Part shown: positions 11,301-20,700 of the stretch, in pieces
Numbering within the stretch: the stretch's first letter is position 1
Layout of the letters: each line of letters opens with the position of its first letter
From: Halanaerobiales bacterium
Lineage (GTDB): Bacteria; Bacillota_F; Halanaerobiia; DY22613
Direction of reading: 5' to 3'
Assembly: GCA_023128035.1 (NCBI GenBank)
Contig: JAGMES010000028.1
Span: 1 to 41,712, forward strand
Length of the DNA stretch: 41,712 nucleotides
Notes under the pieces: generated by a model
What the model was told of the DNA's origin: nothing
What the model saw: only the letters and a program-made list of their open reading frames with translations
Databases searched by the model: none
Translations under genes and position numbers: made by a program

Positions 11301-13101
11301 AGCTAGGCAAATTTATATCTTTTCCAGTAAAAATGGTTTTTTCATCAAGAAAAATCTTCTCACAAGAATGTGATATTTGTTCAGCAAGATGTGATTGGGT
11401 TAAAAGTAGCTTGACATTGCTATCCTGAAGGAAAAACCGAATCCGCTCCGGTGGATTTTCATGATCAAGTGGCAAATATGTTCCTCCTGCTTTTAAAATC
11501 CCCAACATACAAATAATCATCTCAAGAGAACGTTCAGTCATAATCCCAATGATCTGGTTTGGCCCTACCCCTTTTTCATGCAGTAACCATGCTAATTGAT
11601 TCGCCTTTTGATTCAATTCCTGATACGTCATCGTTTGGTTTTGAAAAACAAGTGCGGTCTTATCTGGCATCTGTTCTACAATTTCCTCAAATAGAAGATC
11701 AATTGGTTTACCATCTAATTCCATCTGCTCTAAACCCTTTAAACTAAAAAGATATTCCCGTTCTTTTTCAGTTAATATATCGATTTCTGTTACTGGCAAC
11801 TCTGGATGTTGGATTGCTACTTCGAGAATTTTTAAAAATTGTTTTGCTATTGTGCTCATTTCCCCAGAGGTGAACAATTTATCATTATACATAAAATGAA
11901 CCTGTAACCGATCACGATTTGCAACAACTATGGTCAGATCATAGTTGGTAAGCTCAAAAATTGAATCAAATTCAATTTCAAAGTCCAGAGTAACCTGATT
12001 CATAATCTCCCCTTTTGGAAAATTTTCAAATACAATGACAGAATTAAAAAGCTCACGTTCACTACTGATGTTGCTCACTTTCTGAATATCAGGTAATGCC
12101 AGATATGAAAACTCATTAACTTCAGCAAGTTCTCGATTAACCTTTTGCAACAAATTTGCAATAGTGACCTTGTGAGAACTTTGGATTACCACTGGGAGAG
12201 TATTAATAAATAATCCAACCATATTTTCCATTCCACTTACTCCAGCTGGTCTTCCAGAAACAGTCATACCAGCACAACTAATATTCGTATTATTATATTT
12301 TTGTAAAAGAATCCCCCAAGCAACTTGCATCAACGAATTAGCAGTAATTTTATGATTTTTACAAAACTCGTTGATGAGATCTGATTTTTTATCATGAATC
12401 TCCAATTTATATTCTGACGAGTTTTGAATGACTTGACCTTTTTCCGATGCAGTGTACTGTAGAAGAAAGGTAGGTTGCTCAACATCTTGCAGATACTTTT
12501 CCCAGAATGCTAACCCACTATTTTGATCCCTTTTTTTCAACCACTGTAGATATTTCGCATAAGAATGACCATTTTTAATCTCTGGCAAAGGAATTTTATT
12601 TACAAGATGATGGTAGTACATAAAAAAATCTCTGGTTACAGCCTGAACACTCCAACCATCAAGAAGAATATGATGGTAAGTAAAGCAAACAAAATACTTA
12701 TCATCAGACAGACATACTAATGATAATCTACATAGTTTTCCTTTCTGAAAATCAAATCCCTTTTTTAGGTCACTTTCTTTAAATTCCTCAATATATTCTT
12801 TTTGTTTAATTTCATCTAAATTGGCTATATCATATTCATAAATCTCTGCTTCCTTTTTTTTAAGTATAACCTGAACCGGGGTTTTTACTTTTTCCCACAA
12901 AAAATCGGTTCGAAAAGTCTCATATTTATCAATTACCATCTGCCAAGCTGTTTTTATTTGTTCAATCTGAATTTTTCCTTTCATGTAATAACAAAACTGT
13001 TCATAATAGGTTATGCCACCTTCATTTAAAAGACTATGAAACAACATGCCACTCTGAATTGGTGTTAGTTCATTTATAAGCTCAATGCGGTCTTGATTCA
13101 T
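991..13101 (-). CDS. Nonribosomal peptide synthetase C, three modules, degenerate C-terminal E-like domain
   Basis: Cytoplasmic assembly-line enzyme, last of three in the operon, 4036 aa. Domain order: C9 (active site HHILLDGW near residue 145), A9 (614), T9 (GGDSI, 994), E9 (HHLVVDG, 1184), C10 (HHILLDGW, 1652), A10 (2122), T10 (GGHSI, 2507), C11 (HHIIADG, 2692), A11 (3157), T11 (GGDSI, 3539), E-like 11 (about 3590-4036). Predicted residues: D-hydrophobic, Asn, Asn. C9 and C10 begin LTPIQ/LAPLQ and carry HHILLDGW, the form that accepts D-residues; this fits E8 at the end of NRPS-B and E9 here. The N-terminus ELTPIQSGMLFH resembles a communication-acceptor helix. There is no thioesterase or reductase, and the protein stops at the end of the E-like fold. 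The ATG at 13101 follows AAAGGGG by 7 bases. Confidence 0.97.
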   Translation of the reverse strand: MNQDRIELINELTPIQSGMLFHSLLNEGGITYYEQFCYYMKGKIQIEQIKTAWQMVIDKYETFRTDFLWEKVKTPVQVILKKKEAEIYEYDIANLDEIKQKEYIEEFKESDLKKGFDFQKGKLCRLSLVCLSDDKYFVCFTYHHILLDGWSVQAVTRDFFMYYHHLVNKIPLPEIKNGHSYAKYLQWLKKRDQNSGLAFWEKYLQDVEQPTFLLQYTASEKGQVIQNSSEYKLEIHDKKSDLINEFCKNHKITANSLMQVAWGILLQKYNNTNISCAGMTVSGRPAGVSGMENMVGLFINTLPVVIQSSHKVTIANLLQKVNRELAEVNEFSYLALPDIQKVSNISSERELFNSVIVFENFPKGEIMNQVTLDFEIEFDSIFELTNYDLTIVVANRDRLQVHFMYNDKLFTSGEMSTIAKQFLKILEVAIQHPELPVTEIDILTEKEREYLFSLKGLEQMELDGKPIDLLFEEIVEQMPDKTALVFQNQTMTYQELNQKANQLAWLLHEKGVGPNQIIGIMTERSLEMIICMLGILKAGGTYLPLDHENPPERIRFFLQDSNVKLLLTQSHLAEQISHSCEKIFLDEKTIFTGKDINLPSLSCSNNLAYVIYTSGSSGKPKGVMLEHSGIENLQQVINRDLGIQSDDRIIQFASSSFDASVLEIYMALLTGATLYVVTKDVIRDHEKFMEYLNYHQITVAVLPPIYLNYLDPKRVHTLRHLMTGGSTPSKELIARWKDQLEYVNGYGPTEGTVFVTKWHYQQGDELPESLPIGKPILNTEHYIMDLGGNLVPFGTIGELCVSSSVALARGYLNRPELTEEKFVINKYNGRKMYRTGDLARWLPDGNLEFFGRIDEQVKIRGYRVELGEIESCLLKQEQIREAVVVVYVNSRKENELAAYFVSDEEVSLDILKENLSSKLPDYMVPSYFVKLDKIPLTTNNKIDRKSLLDPKEYMMRTSKFRSPRSGKEEKLASVWAEVLGHETVGIDDNFFDLGGDSIKAIQILSRSRREDINITVKNIFEYRTIAKIMDSVNINREQQLTNQGEAKGEVILTPIQLWLFESQLKHLQYWNQANMFKLAENVDLQLLEDVIRELIYHHDALRMKYVVQDDQMIQTNRGVNEIKFELEMINLSDLSHDEQKEKMISCTEMIQDQLNMENDLLIRGVVFDLGDQGKRFFISIHHLVVDGVSWRILLEDLENLYQSKLQEKLPLKTTSFKEWGERLYSYAQNSAIDIKYWKNIDLEKIEFLIDGTREKKNDQIKNITIKLEKNKTEQLLTKVHQTYNTEINDILLSALSCSLSDVFDMEAILFTLEGHGREELWEDVDLSRTIGWFTSIFPVYFERQKSIELTIQYVKEELRKIPQRGLNFGIARYLQNDKKLQEINPEITFNYLGQFDGIIQKEKEGLLSGSPERAGRSVHSDNRHLEAMAINGLVVDGQLQLAVTYNGFYIEDVVIEQFKESFVTNLEQIIDHCLARKESTLTASDFGVQHLFEMQGFEQLRVIPSYQNLKNVKKICELAPLQQGFLYQNVANPLDLNYHQQVCYYLEGDVNIELLKFAWEEVVKRYDIFRTNFHWKESLVPVQVVLKNKAAEIYELDLSHLSPEEQIRHNDEYKQRDLQIGFNFSSGKLNRISIIKMSNQKYFICWSFHHILLDGWSVQIVLRDFLTIYRQSTHQLELPDTPKVQMSDFIQWLKRKDIEQGLAYWNEYLQEVSQQTYLSVTLPPSKEEDESVPIVYCGLDKEQTTKIHEFCKKYGITVNVLMETSWGILLQKLNNTDFSCFGMTVSGRPTDLSDMEKIVGLFINTLPVVIQSKGNEKIKDVLTRVNEELLEIREYEYLSLSQIQKMSPIKVTDGLFNTIIVFENYPIQSVFSKNSFDFNVIVDSLHEKSDVDLTLIINNKERISFEFMYNATQFTRDSITWIFEHFTNIINFIVTEIDTDPDVTISAIEWLNTTEKENEIYAFNNTRAEYPGEQTMVQLFENQVAKTPFKIAIEDEIQQISYRELNEKVNQLSKVLREYGVQKNQIVGILAEHSIETVIGILAVLKAGCAYLPIDPDYPEERISYLLDDSGIRVLLTQIHLMEKVSVDGQMIILTDENNYQGDVSNPLVMASPSDLAYIIYTSGSTGQPKGVMIEHQGLVNYTIWAQKVYVKGEEVAFPLYSSLSFDLTVTSIYVPLLSGNKVIIYKKEEHDLLISKIIEDDKVDVIKLTPAHLRIIQELEIHNTRLKRMIVGGEELKTDLAADIYKKWNGNIEIFNEYGPTETVVGCMIHQFDIDKDQDVSVPIGYPADNVQIYLLDANLKPVYSGIPGEIYISGVGVARGYLNRRDLTQQKFVEHPFMPDQKMYRTGDLGRRLHDGRIVYLGRIDSQVKIRGYRIEVGEIEYQLLQHEDIQDSVCLIKDDQTRGKQIYAFIVLKKEMQVENLKHYLAQRLPEYMIPSFFIQVEKIPLTPNGKVNQRALLLIENEGLTGKEFDEPKTPLEKRMAKIWCEVLNVDQVGVNKNFFELGGHSISVISLCARISKEFNIQLDFTDVFQSPTITNLIILLKSKNVKEFVAIEKAEEKDYYQLSSAQKRLYVVNLLSINSTEYNIPTILRIDGEFDLQKMEDAFQKLIERHEALRTSFAQINGKPVQIIHKKVDFHVRHRKILNEELEQVMAEFVQSFDLQKAPLFRVEVLETDQEKVFMVDIHHIIADGVSMNLLIQEFTQLYAGETLPVIKIQYKDFTIWQNDLFETGHLKKQEEYWLNAFADEIPVLDMPADFPRSLALGFDGGTHSFELSKELSDQIKKLNLQYEVTSFMILLAVYNVLLSKYTNQEDIIVGVPIAGRVHADLDNTIGMFANTLAIRTKPNTTKTFSGFLQEVKNVALQAYENQDYQFEMLVNKLNLDRDLTRNPLFDVMLSMEKSNKVKTPLNGVQLSPYSIKNRSAKFDLTLVGVETDDEYYFTLEYRSNLYRKDTIERFVQHFVKIVEIVTADSEIELQNINMLSDEEVQRLVVDFNQTQVDYPKDKTLVQLFEEQAEISSLEMALCFNGQEWTYKNLNQRANQIARYLKNKSVTAESIIGILMERSPEMIAGILGILKAGGAYLPIDPDYPDERITFMLDDCKTSIVITQQHLQKRIPATVTTVFLDQENILEEDKSNLSYIAQPDNLAYIIYTSGSTGVPKGVMIEHRGVVNYVEWAKKMYLKGESASFPLYSSLSFDLTVTSIFVPLLSGNRMVIYGTEESELLIDKILRDDKVEIIKLTPAHLRVLKNLEIKPKKLCRMIVGGEKLETELASEIYQKFDGNIEIYNEYGPTETVVGCMIYKYCPENDLRDSVPIGYPADNVQIYVLDDHLRPVGYGIPGEMYISGDGVARGYLNRAELTGERFIENPFIDGTRLYRTGDWAKHLCDGNIEFLGRKDHQVKIRGYRIELGEVEKRISSYQEIEEVVVLAKEDVHSGQHLRAYYTTHESINTSQLRIYLETVLPEYMIPSFFIEIEKLSFTTNGKIDQTALLQMSPENYKETNFVEPRTRVEKMLAETWKEVIGRDKVSIYDKFFEIGGDSIKAIQLMSKINQKGYKIRLNDFFNHPTIEQLAKVIKYNSPIKTEQGVVSGEVRLSPVQRQTIKTADNINHYSYPVLLQPKERLDSTVMIEALQVLIEHHDALRINYIPEKDIFIQNKEYLEREFILEFHDLSHLSIEEQTDQIAFYGTKLMQSYDIINELMVKAAIFDLGESGQRFLFAPHHLVADPISGKVLIEDLTQIYLSLKQGKKIELPAKTTSFKTWTDALYEYGKSQITEEDRAYWEDIIQIKVSLPIDFDHGPNLWTKMGKVSAHLSKEETELLLAHTNQAYETEINDILLTSLAVTLQKFTGSDETLVELHGHGREDLFDHINLSRTVGWMTMSYPVKLDVRGSNNLERQILTIKEQVHYIRNKGVDYGILNHMSENPLSELNLANVVVFEYMGQYDQEIQQNPLFDFAVEYYGEKVSPNYSKETPITVVGLVIGGQLHITFNYSETKYNQQTIQKVCDEYMTNLKNIIQHCTNMQKVEALES
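2336..5440 (-). other. Module 11 core: C11-A11-T11, predicted Asn
   Basis: C11 begins YYQLSSAQKRLY with HHIIADG, the form that accepts L-donors, which fits module 10 having no E domain. The A11 specificity positions read D-L-T-K-I-G-E-V-G, matching the published Asn codes (DLTKLGEVGK and variants). A11 and A10 share long stretches (SSLSFDLTVTSI, KLTPAHLR, NEYGPTETVVGCMI), indicating duplication. T11 carries GGDSIKAIQ. Confidence 0.85.
5441..8570 (-). other. Module 10: C10-A10-T10, predicted Asn
   Basis: C10 starts ELAPLQQGFLYQ and has HHILLDGW, the D-donor type, consistent with its position after E9. The A10 code reads D-L-T-K-I-G-E-V-G, an Asn signature; Glu at position 322 separates it from the Asp code, which has His there. 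T10 has GGHSISV. No epimerase follows, so an L-residue is expected. Confidence 0.87.
8571..13101 (-). other. Module 9: C9-A9-T9-E9, predicted D-hydrophobic residue
   Basis: C9 is of the D-donor type and probably docks to NRPS-B. The A9 code reads D-A-L-V-M-G-G-V-F. I do not recognise an exact published match; the hydrophobic lining suggests an aliphatic or aromatic side chain. The A3 core is TSGSSG where the other A domains have TSGSTG. E9 has intact HHLVVDGVSW, EGHGRE, RTIGWFT and FNYLGQFD motifs, so it should be an active epimerase. Confidence 0.75.
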
Positions 13102-13223
13102 AAATATACCCCTTTCTAAGTCTAATTAGTCAAAATGAGTCATGATAAAAGTTGAGTTGGTTGCATTTTAATAATATTTATTCGCTTTTTTATCATTATT
13201 AGCAATTATACTAATCAATGACA
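13102..13223 (-). other. Intergenic gap between NRPS-B and NRPS-C
   Basis: A 122-bp AT-rich gap. It holds the NRPS-C ribosome site (AAAGGGG at 13115-13109). I see no strong hairpin and no convincing promoter: a TATAAT on the minus strand at 13210-13205 has no matching -35. The simplest reading is continued transcription within one operon. Confidence 0.6.
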
Positions 13224-16200
13224 CTAACTATACAAATCAGTAATATAACCAAAATCTTCTTCATCCAATGTATTTTCCACACCATAATCCGAAGCTGTAT
13301 AGGTTTGCTTATTCTGGTTAAGACAGTGGTCAATTATGTCAATTAATTTACTCTTGAACTGACTTACAAGTTCCTTCATTCTTTCCTCAATAAAGAATGT
13401 GGATGAATAATTAAATGACATTGACAATTGATGATTTACAACAACCCCGGTAATACTTAATAAAATCGCCGACTGATTATTAGGACTTGTACTCCGCCCT
13501 TTATCATCAGAAGATCCTCCAAGGAGAGTCGATTCAACGTCTTTACCAGTTACACCATCAATTTGACCCAGATAATTAAATTCAATCTGAGCAATTAATT
13601 GCTTTAATTTTTCATTTTCCTGCAAATATCTAGCAATTCCAAAATTAATCCCCTTATTGGGAACTCTTCGTAGATTTTCTTTGATATATATAATCATAGT
13701 TTCTAGACAATCTTTTCTTTCAAAATATAGCGGGTAGAGACTTGTAAACCATCCAATGGTTCTCGTAAGATTTACATCGTCAAAAATTTCTTCTCTTCCG
13801 TGACTTTCCAGATTAATCAAAAACTGATCTATCTTAAATTCCTCGGATAATGCTAGAACCAATGCAGATAGTAAAATATCATCGATTCCAGTATTGTATG
13901 CCCAATTAACTTCAGTCAGAAGAGAGTTTGTATATTCCTCGTCCAGGGTTACTACCTGGGACTTCTGATCAAGATAATAGTTTTCTATTGATTCTTCTGT
14001 TAATAACTGGCATTTACTGGACTCGATCTCTTCCCAGTATCTCACATCTATACTTTGCGTATTGGCAAAGTTTCGTAGTTTTTGGCTCCAATCTTGATAA
14101 GAAGAGGTTTTTAAGGGCAACTCATTTTGAAGATTTGAATGATATAAATTATTTATATCTTCAAGGAGAATTCTCCATGAAACACCATCTACAACTAGAT
14201 GGTGAATGTGAATGAGTAATCGTTTGCCGTTAGCACCCAGGTCGAAGACTGCTAGCCGTAGTAATAAATCCTCTTCAAGAGAACAATTTGCCTGAATCTC
14301 TTCACTGATCTGGACCAATTTCATTTTCTGAATTTCTACAGGATCATTGGATAGATCAAAGATTTTTAATTGAAATGCAATCTCATCGTTGCCCCTATTA
14401 TATTGACGGATTTGGCCATTTTCCATTTTGTAAACCATCCTTAAGGCATCATGATGTTCAAGAATTTTTTCAAATACCTTCTCCAGTAATACAAGGTCAA
14501 CATCTGATCTTAACGTGAATAGATTTGATAAATTATAATAATGTACATCTTTAAGTTTTCTCTCAAAGTACTCTATTTGAATCGGAGTCAGATCTACTTT
14601 ACCTTTGACTTCATCCTGTGATATCTCCAATTTTTTGGTCAAGTCGACATTGTTTAAAAGCTCAGCAATGGTTTGATAATTGAAAATATCTTTAACTGTC
14701 ATATTGTAACCTTCTGGAGCTGCCTTTCCTATAATTTGAATTGCTTTAATGGAATCTCCTCCGAGTTCAAAGAAATTATCATGTATTCCAACCTTTTCTA
14801 CACCCAATATTTTTTCCCAGATTTCTGCAATTTTTATTTCTACTTCTGTTTCTGGTGCTCTGTATTCTTCTCTAGGAATTTCTAGTGAAACCTGCATTGT
14901 CAGCAAAGATTTGCGATCAACCTTTCCATTGGCATTTAATGGCATCTGATCCAGGAAGACAAAGTGAGCAGGAACCATATATTCTGGTACTTTTTGCAGT
15001 AAATATTTTCTGATTACCTTAATTGATAAATCCTCTTTCACTACTAAATATGCGCATAGATACTTACTCTCTCTCTCATCCACACAATCTAGAACCACTG
15101 CTTCATTAATCTGAGGATGTTCAACTAGACTATTTTCAATCTCACCTAATTCAATTCTAAATCCGCGTATTTTTACCTGATAGTCTTTACGTCCAAAAAA
15201 TTCGATAATTCCATCTTCCAACCAGCGACCCAAATCACCGGTTTTATAAAGTCGAACACCAGTCTCAAGCACAAATGGGTCATCTAGAAAAACCTGTGTT
15301 GTTTTTTCTAAATTGTTGATATAACCCCGTCCAACTCCAATACCTGATACGCAAATTTCACCCTTAACTCCAATCGGACAAAGATTCATATATTTATCCA
15401 CAATATAGATATGGAAGTTGTCCAATGGATACCCTATTGGTATGCTTTCCCCTAAATACGCCCGATCCATTATAAAATGAGTAATATCATCTGATGCTTC
15501 AGTTGGTCCATAAGCATTGACCACTTTTATACATGGATATAAATCAAACCAGCGCTGAATTAGATTTGGTTTTACAGTCTCTCCAGTGACCAAAAGATAA
15601 CGTAATGTTTCTAACTCATAGTATTTATTTTCCAGATAATCTAACATTACTGATAAAAATGATGGAACAACTTCTAAAACTGTTATCTGATCTTTAATCA
15701 ATAGTTCCACAAACCGGGGAGGATTAACGGCTACTTCCTTGGAATAAATTACCGTTGTTCCACCTTTAATAAGTGCTACAAAGAACTGCCAGACAGATAT
15801 ATCAAAACACTGAGAAGCGTTCTGAGCAATAATACTTTCATGTGTAATCTGAAGGTCGTTTACTTTTACCAGCATGTGATTTTTCATTCCTACATGTTCA
15901 ACCATAGCTCCTTTTGGCTTACCTGTTGAGCCAGAAGTAAATATTACATATGCTAAAGAATCAGGGTCAAACTTCAAGTTGAGATTAGAGATGTCTTCTT
16001 TTTCTACACCAACAGTTTCCATATTAAATAGTTGTTGGCCAAATTCTTCTTCAATCTCATGAGTAACATATGCATCTGTTGTTAATAATAGGTGTGCGTC
16101 GGACTCAGACATAATATCGCGAATCCGTTTAATTGGATATTCTGTATCCGTTGGTATATAGGCACCATTCGCTTTCCAAATACCTAAAATACAAGCGACC

Positions 16201-17765
16201 ATTAAAATGGATCTGTCTAACAATATGCCAATTAGGCTATCTTTTTGTACACCGGATTTTCTGAGAAGCCATGCAATTTGATTGGCTCTTTTATTTAAGT
16301 CACCAAATGAAATCTCCTGATCATTATGTTTTAGAGCAATCTTCTCTGGAGAAACTGCTGCCTGAAGTTCAAATAAATGATAAAGGGATTCCTCTTTTTT
16401 GATCTCCATTTTTCTGTTGTTCAACCCATAAATGAGATCTCTTCGTTCCTTATCAGTGAGCATTTGTATATTTGCAAGTTTCTGAGTTGGATCTTCAACA
16501 AGGTTTTGAATTAATTGTGTTAAGTGAGATGCCATTCTCTCAATAGTTTCTCTTCTAAACAACAATGTCGAGTATATCCAATCTGTCTGTAAACCTTCCG
16601 TTGTCTCAGTTACCATACATTCTATATCAAATTTGGCAGCATTCCATTTCGTTTGATATGCCTCTACCTTTAAATCAGTTGAGGCATCATGTTCCAGATT
16701 GGTATTTCGTAAAGTAAGCATCGTATCAAACAAAGGATTTCTACTTAAATCTCGATTAAGTTTGAGTCGTTCAACCAACATTTCAAATTGATAATCCTGA
16801 TTTGTATAAGCAGCTAAGGCATTTTTGGATACCTCAGCTAAAAATTGCATAAATGTTTTTTGACCTTCTGGACGATTTCGAATTGGAAGTGAATTAACAA
16901 AAAATCCTATGATATTTTCCAGGTCTGCATGAGGTCTTCCAGCTATCGGCATGCCGACAACTTGGTCTTCCTGGCCTGAATAACGGAATAATAATACAAA
17001 ATAAACCGCCATCATTATCATGTTGAGAGTTGCTCCATGCTCATTAGCCAATTCCTTTAGTTTGACTGCCAATTCTTTATCAATCACATGAGTAACCACA
17101 TCTCCGGCCGATGCTACAAAATTTGGCCGTTGAAAATCATATGGCAAACTTAATACTGGAATTTCCCCTTTAAAACAGTCCAACCAGTAATTTTCCTGTT
17201 CCTGAATCTGTTCTGATTGTAAAAATTCATTCTGCCATGTAGCAAAATCCCTATACTGGATGTTCAGTTCAGGTAAACTCCGATTTTCGTATAAATCGAG
17301 AAATTCATTCATAAAAATACTTGTAGAAACCCCGTCAGAGATAATATGATGTAAATCCATAATCAAAATAGTCTTCTCTCCCGTTTGAAGCAAACCCACT
17401 CTTAAAAGGGGAGCTTTACTTAAATCAAAAGGACGAATAAACTTTAAAATCAATTGTTCTAATTTTTCTTCTTCTACAGTCTGATGTTGAATTTTAAAGT
17501 TCACTTGTTCATGAACGACTTGAACCAATTCCCCATCAACCAATGTAAAGGATGTTCTTAAAGATTCATGTCTCTCTATTAATGATTGGAAGGTTCTCTC
17601 AATTCTCTCACTGTCCAGTAAACTTTTAATCTCCACAATTCGAGGAATATTATAACTAATATCATCCTGCATAAACTGATGTAAGGCAAACAAACGCTTT
17701 TGGGCTGAAGATACTGGATAATAGTCCCTTCTTTCTAACCTCTTTATAGAATAATATTCCTTTTT
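13224..17765 (-). other. Module 8: C8-A8-T8-E8, predicted D-basic residue (Dab/Orn type)
   Basis: The A8 code reads D-I-W-E-L-T-A-D-D. Glu at position 278 with Asp at 330/331 indicates a positively charged side chain, as in the Orn code DVGEIGSIDK. From memory this string goes with 2,4-diaminobutyrate in Paenibacillus/Bacillus peptides, but I cannot verify that here. E8 keeps HHLVVDGVSW and the catalytic Glu (ESHGRE, with Ser in place of the usual Gly), so a D-residue is expected. The donor-type tail follows. Confidence 0.7.
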
Positions 17766-20700
17766 CTTTGCATCCTTAACTTTTTCAGCTAATTCACGAA
17801 TTGTAAAGGCCTCAAAGGCTATCATAAGAGGTATTTCTACTTGAAACTCTTTATGAATCTTTGCCAGCATATTCATTAATTTTAAGGAATGCCCACCCAA
17901 TTCAAAAAAGTGATCATCTATGCCAATCCCTTTTACATCCAAAAGATTTTCCCAAATTGTGACTAACTTCTCGTCAATCTCATTTCTAGGAGCTACATAT
18001 TTCTCTCCTGAATCCAACTCAGCCTCAACCTTTGACAGTCTGGCAAAATCGATTTTACCACTTGGTCTTACAGGAATTTGATCTATATACGCGAACTGAG
18101 TTGGAATCATATAATGTGGTAAGTTATTTTCTAATTGCTTTCTCAATTCTTTTATACTCACCTTTTTTGATGACACTAGGTATGCGCAGATTATTTTTTC
18201 ATCTTCAATATCTTTTTTGACGACAACAATTGCTTCTTTTACAAAATCAAGTTGAACCAGATGATTTTCGATCTCCCCAAGTTCAATACGATATCCTCTA
18301 ATTTTCACCTGATGATCCGTTCGACCTAAAAATTCTATTTCTCCATCCTGTGTCCATCTCGCAAGGTCACCAGTACGATACATTTTTCTGCCTGGATTAT
18401 ATGGATTATCTACAAATCTCTCTGCCGTCAAATCTGATCGGTTCAAATAACCCCTTGCTAAACCATCACCAGAAATATATAACTCGCCAGGAACCCCAAC
18501 AGGTTGTACTTTCCTATATTTATCAAAAACATATAACTGCATATTTGCGTGAGGCTTTCCAATGACAGGTCTCTTGATAAAACTTGCATAACGTTTGTCA
18601 TCAACTACAATACTCGTACATCCAATTGTTGCTTCCGTTGGCCCATAATGATTCACAATTGTAACTTTCGGGTATTTTCTCTTAAAAATCTTTAAATCAT
18701 TAGGTCTTATCTCTTCACCACCAAAGATAATGGTTCGTAAAGATAACATCTGACCTTTATTCATAAATGCAGTACTATTAAGCATTACTTTAAATAATGA
18801 AGGAATTACCTTTATTAAAGTTATTTGATTAAAATAAATATACTCAATCAATAAGTTAGAATCTTTAAATGCACTATCAGAAATGATATACACAGATGCC
18901 CCTGCCAATAATGCTGGCCATAAATTTGTATAAGTACCATCAAATGAATATGACATTAACAAAAGACTTCTATCTTCTACATGAACATTCAGCTTTTCAA
19001 TAATGTGCATCGTATAATTGCTTAACGCTCTATGTTCAACCATCACCCCTTTGGGTAACCCTGTAGAACCAGAAGTATAAATTACATAACACAAATCATC
19101 TACGGAGTTAACTACTGGTAACTCATCCGTTGATTTAGAGTAATAAACCGGATCATCAAGGGAAATAACCTCACCATCAAATGTATAATCATTCATTTTA
19201 CCAGTCTTCGACAGGATAGCATGAATCTGACTATCCTCAAATATATATTGAATTCTATCACTGGGGTACTCTGGGTCAATCGGTAAAAACGCTCCTCCAG
19301 ATTTCAATATACCTAAAATAGCTACAATGATTTCGATAGAACGATCTAGCAAAATACCAACAATCTGATTCCTTTCAACACCCTTTTCTCTTAAAGTTCT
19401 GGCCAATTGATTCGCTCTTTCATTCAATTGACGATAGGTTAACTTTTCATTTTCATAAACCACAGCTACACAATCTGGAGTCTGATCAACCTGTTGTCTA
19501 AAAAACTGGTGAATTGGACCACTAGAAAAACTTCTATCAGTTTGATTAAATATAAATAACAATTCTTTTTTCTCTTGTGCAGTGGTCAACTCAATATCTT
19601 TGATTGCTACAGATGGATTTAGGGTTATTTGTTCCGTAATATTTTGAAGATGACACCCCATCCTTTCAATGGTTTTCTTCTGGAATAACTGACTTCTGTA
19701 AATCATTTTAAATTGAATTTTTCCATCGATTTCTCTAACATGTAAATTTAGATCAACCTTCGTTGACGGGTTTTCCAAAGGGTATACACTAAAAGTCAGG
19801 CCCGGAATCTTCTTCTCTGCAAAGTCCAAATTTTGAACAGCCAACATCGTATCAAATAATGGGTTATGACTATGGTCACGTTCTACTGCCAATCCTAAGT
19901 TTTCCACGAGAAGCTCAAATGGGTAATTTTGATTTTCAAAGGCTTTTAACGTATTTTCTTTGACTTTCAGTAAATATTCCTTAAACTTAAGATTTGGTTT
20001 AGGATAATTTCTCATCGAAAGTGTGTTTACAAACATTCCGATCATTCCTACCGTATCTGGATGGTTTCTTCCAGCAATAGGGGTTCCTATAATAATATCT
20101 TCCTGTTTCGTGTATTTAGCCAAAAACACTGAATAAATTGCTAACAGATTCATGTATAATGTGGTTCCACTTTGTTGACCCAACTGTCGTAACTTTTCAC
20201 TTTCTTCCTCAGTTAGTTCAAAATAAAACTGATCACCTATAAAACTTGCAGAAGAACGTGAATAATCTGTTGGCATATTTAAAAACGGGATCTCTTCAGA
20301 AAACTTTTCTAGCCAGAACTTTTCTTCATGTACTAAATTGCTTTCTAATTGATCATTTTGCCATACAACATATTCTTTGCACTGTACCCTTAAATCAGGC
20401 AAATTATTACCAGCATATAGTTCACAAAACTCATCAACAAGTATTTCCATAGATGTACCATCTGATATAATGTGGTGCATATCAAATGCTAATACAGTCC
20501 TTGATTCTGTTCTAACTACACTACTCCGCACAAGTGGTGCTTTTTCTAAATCAAAAGGTTGAATAAAATTTTGCAAAGTTGTTTTTAGTTCCTGTTCACT
20601 AACCACTACACTTTTTATCGCTACATCCACCCCTGAAGCAATTTTTTGAACCACCTCTCCATTGATAAAATGAAAAGATGTTCGGAGTGATTCATGTCGT

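Noticed and set aside
13205..13210. TATAAT on the minus strand between NRPS-B and NRPS-C as an internal promoter
   Set aside because: No -35-like hexamer at 16-18 bp and no extended -10; the region is simply AT-rich.
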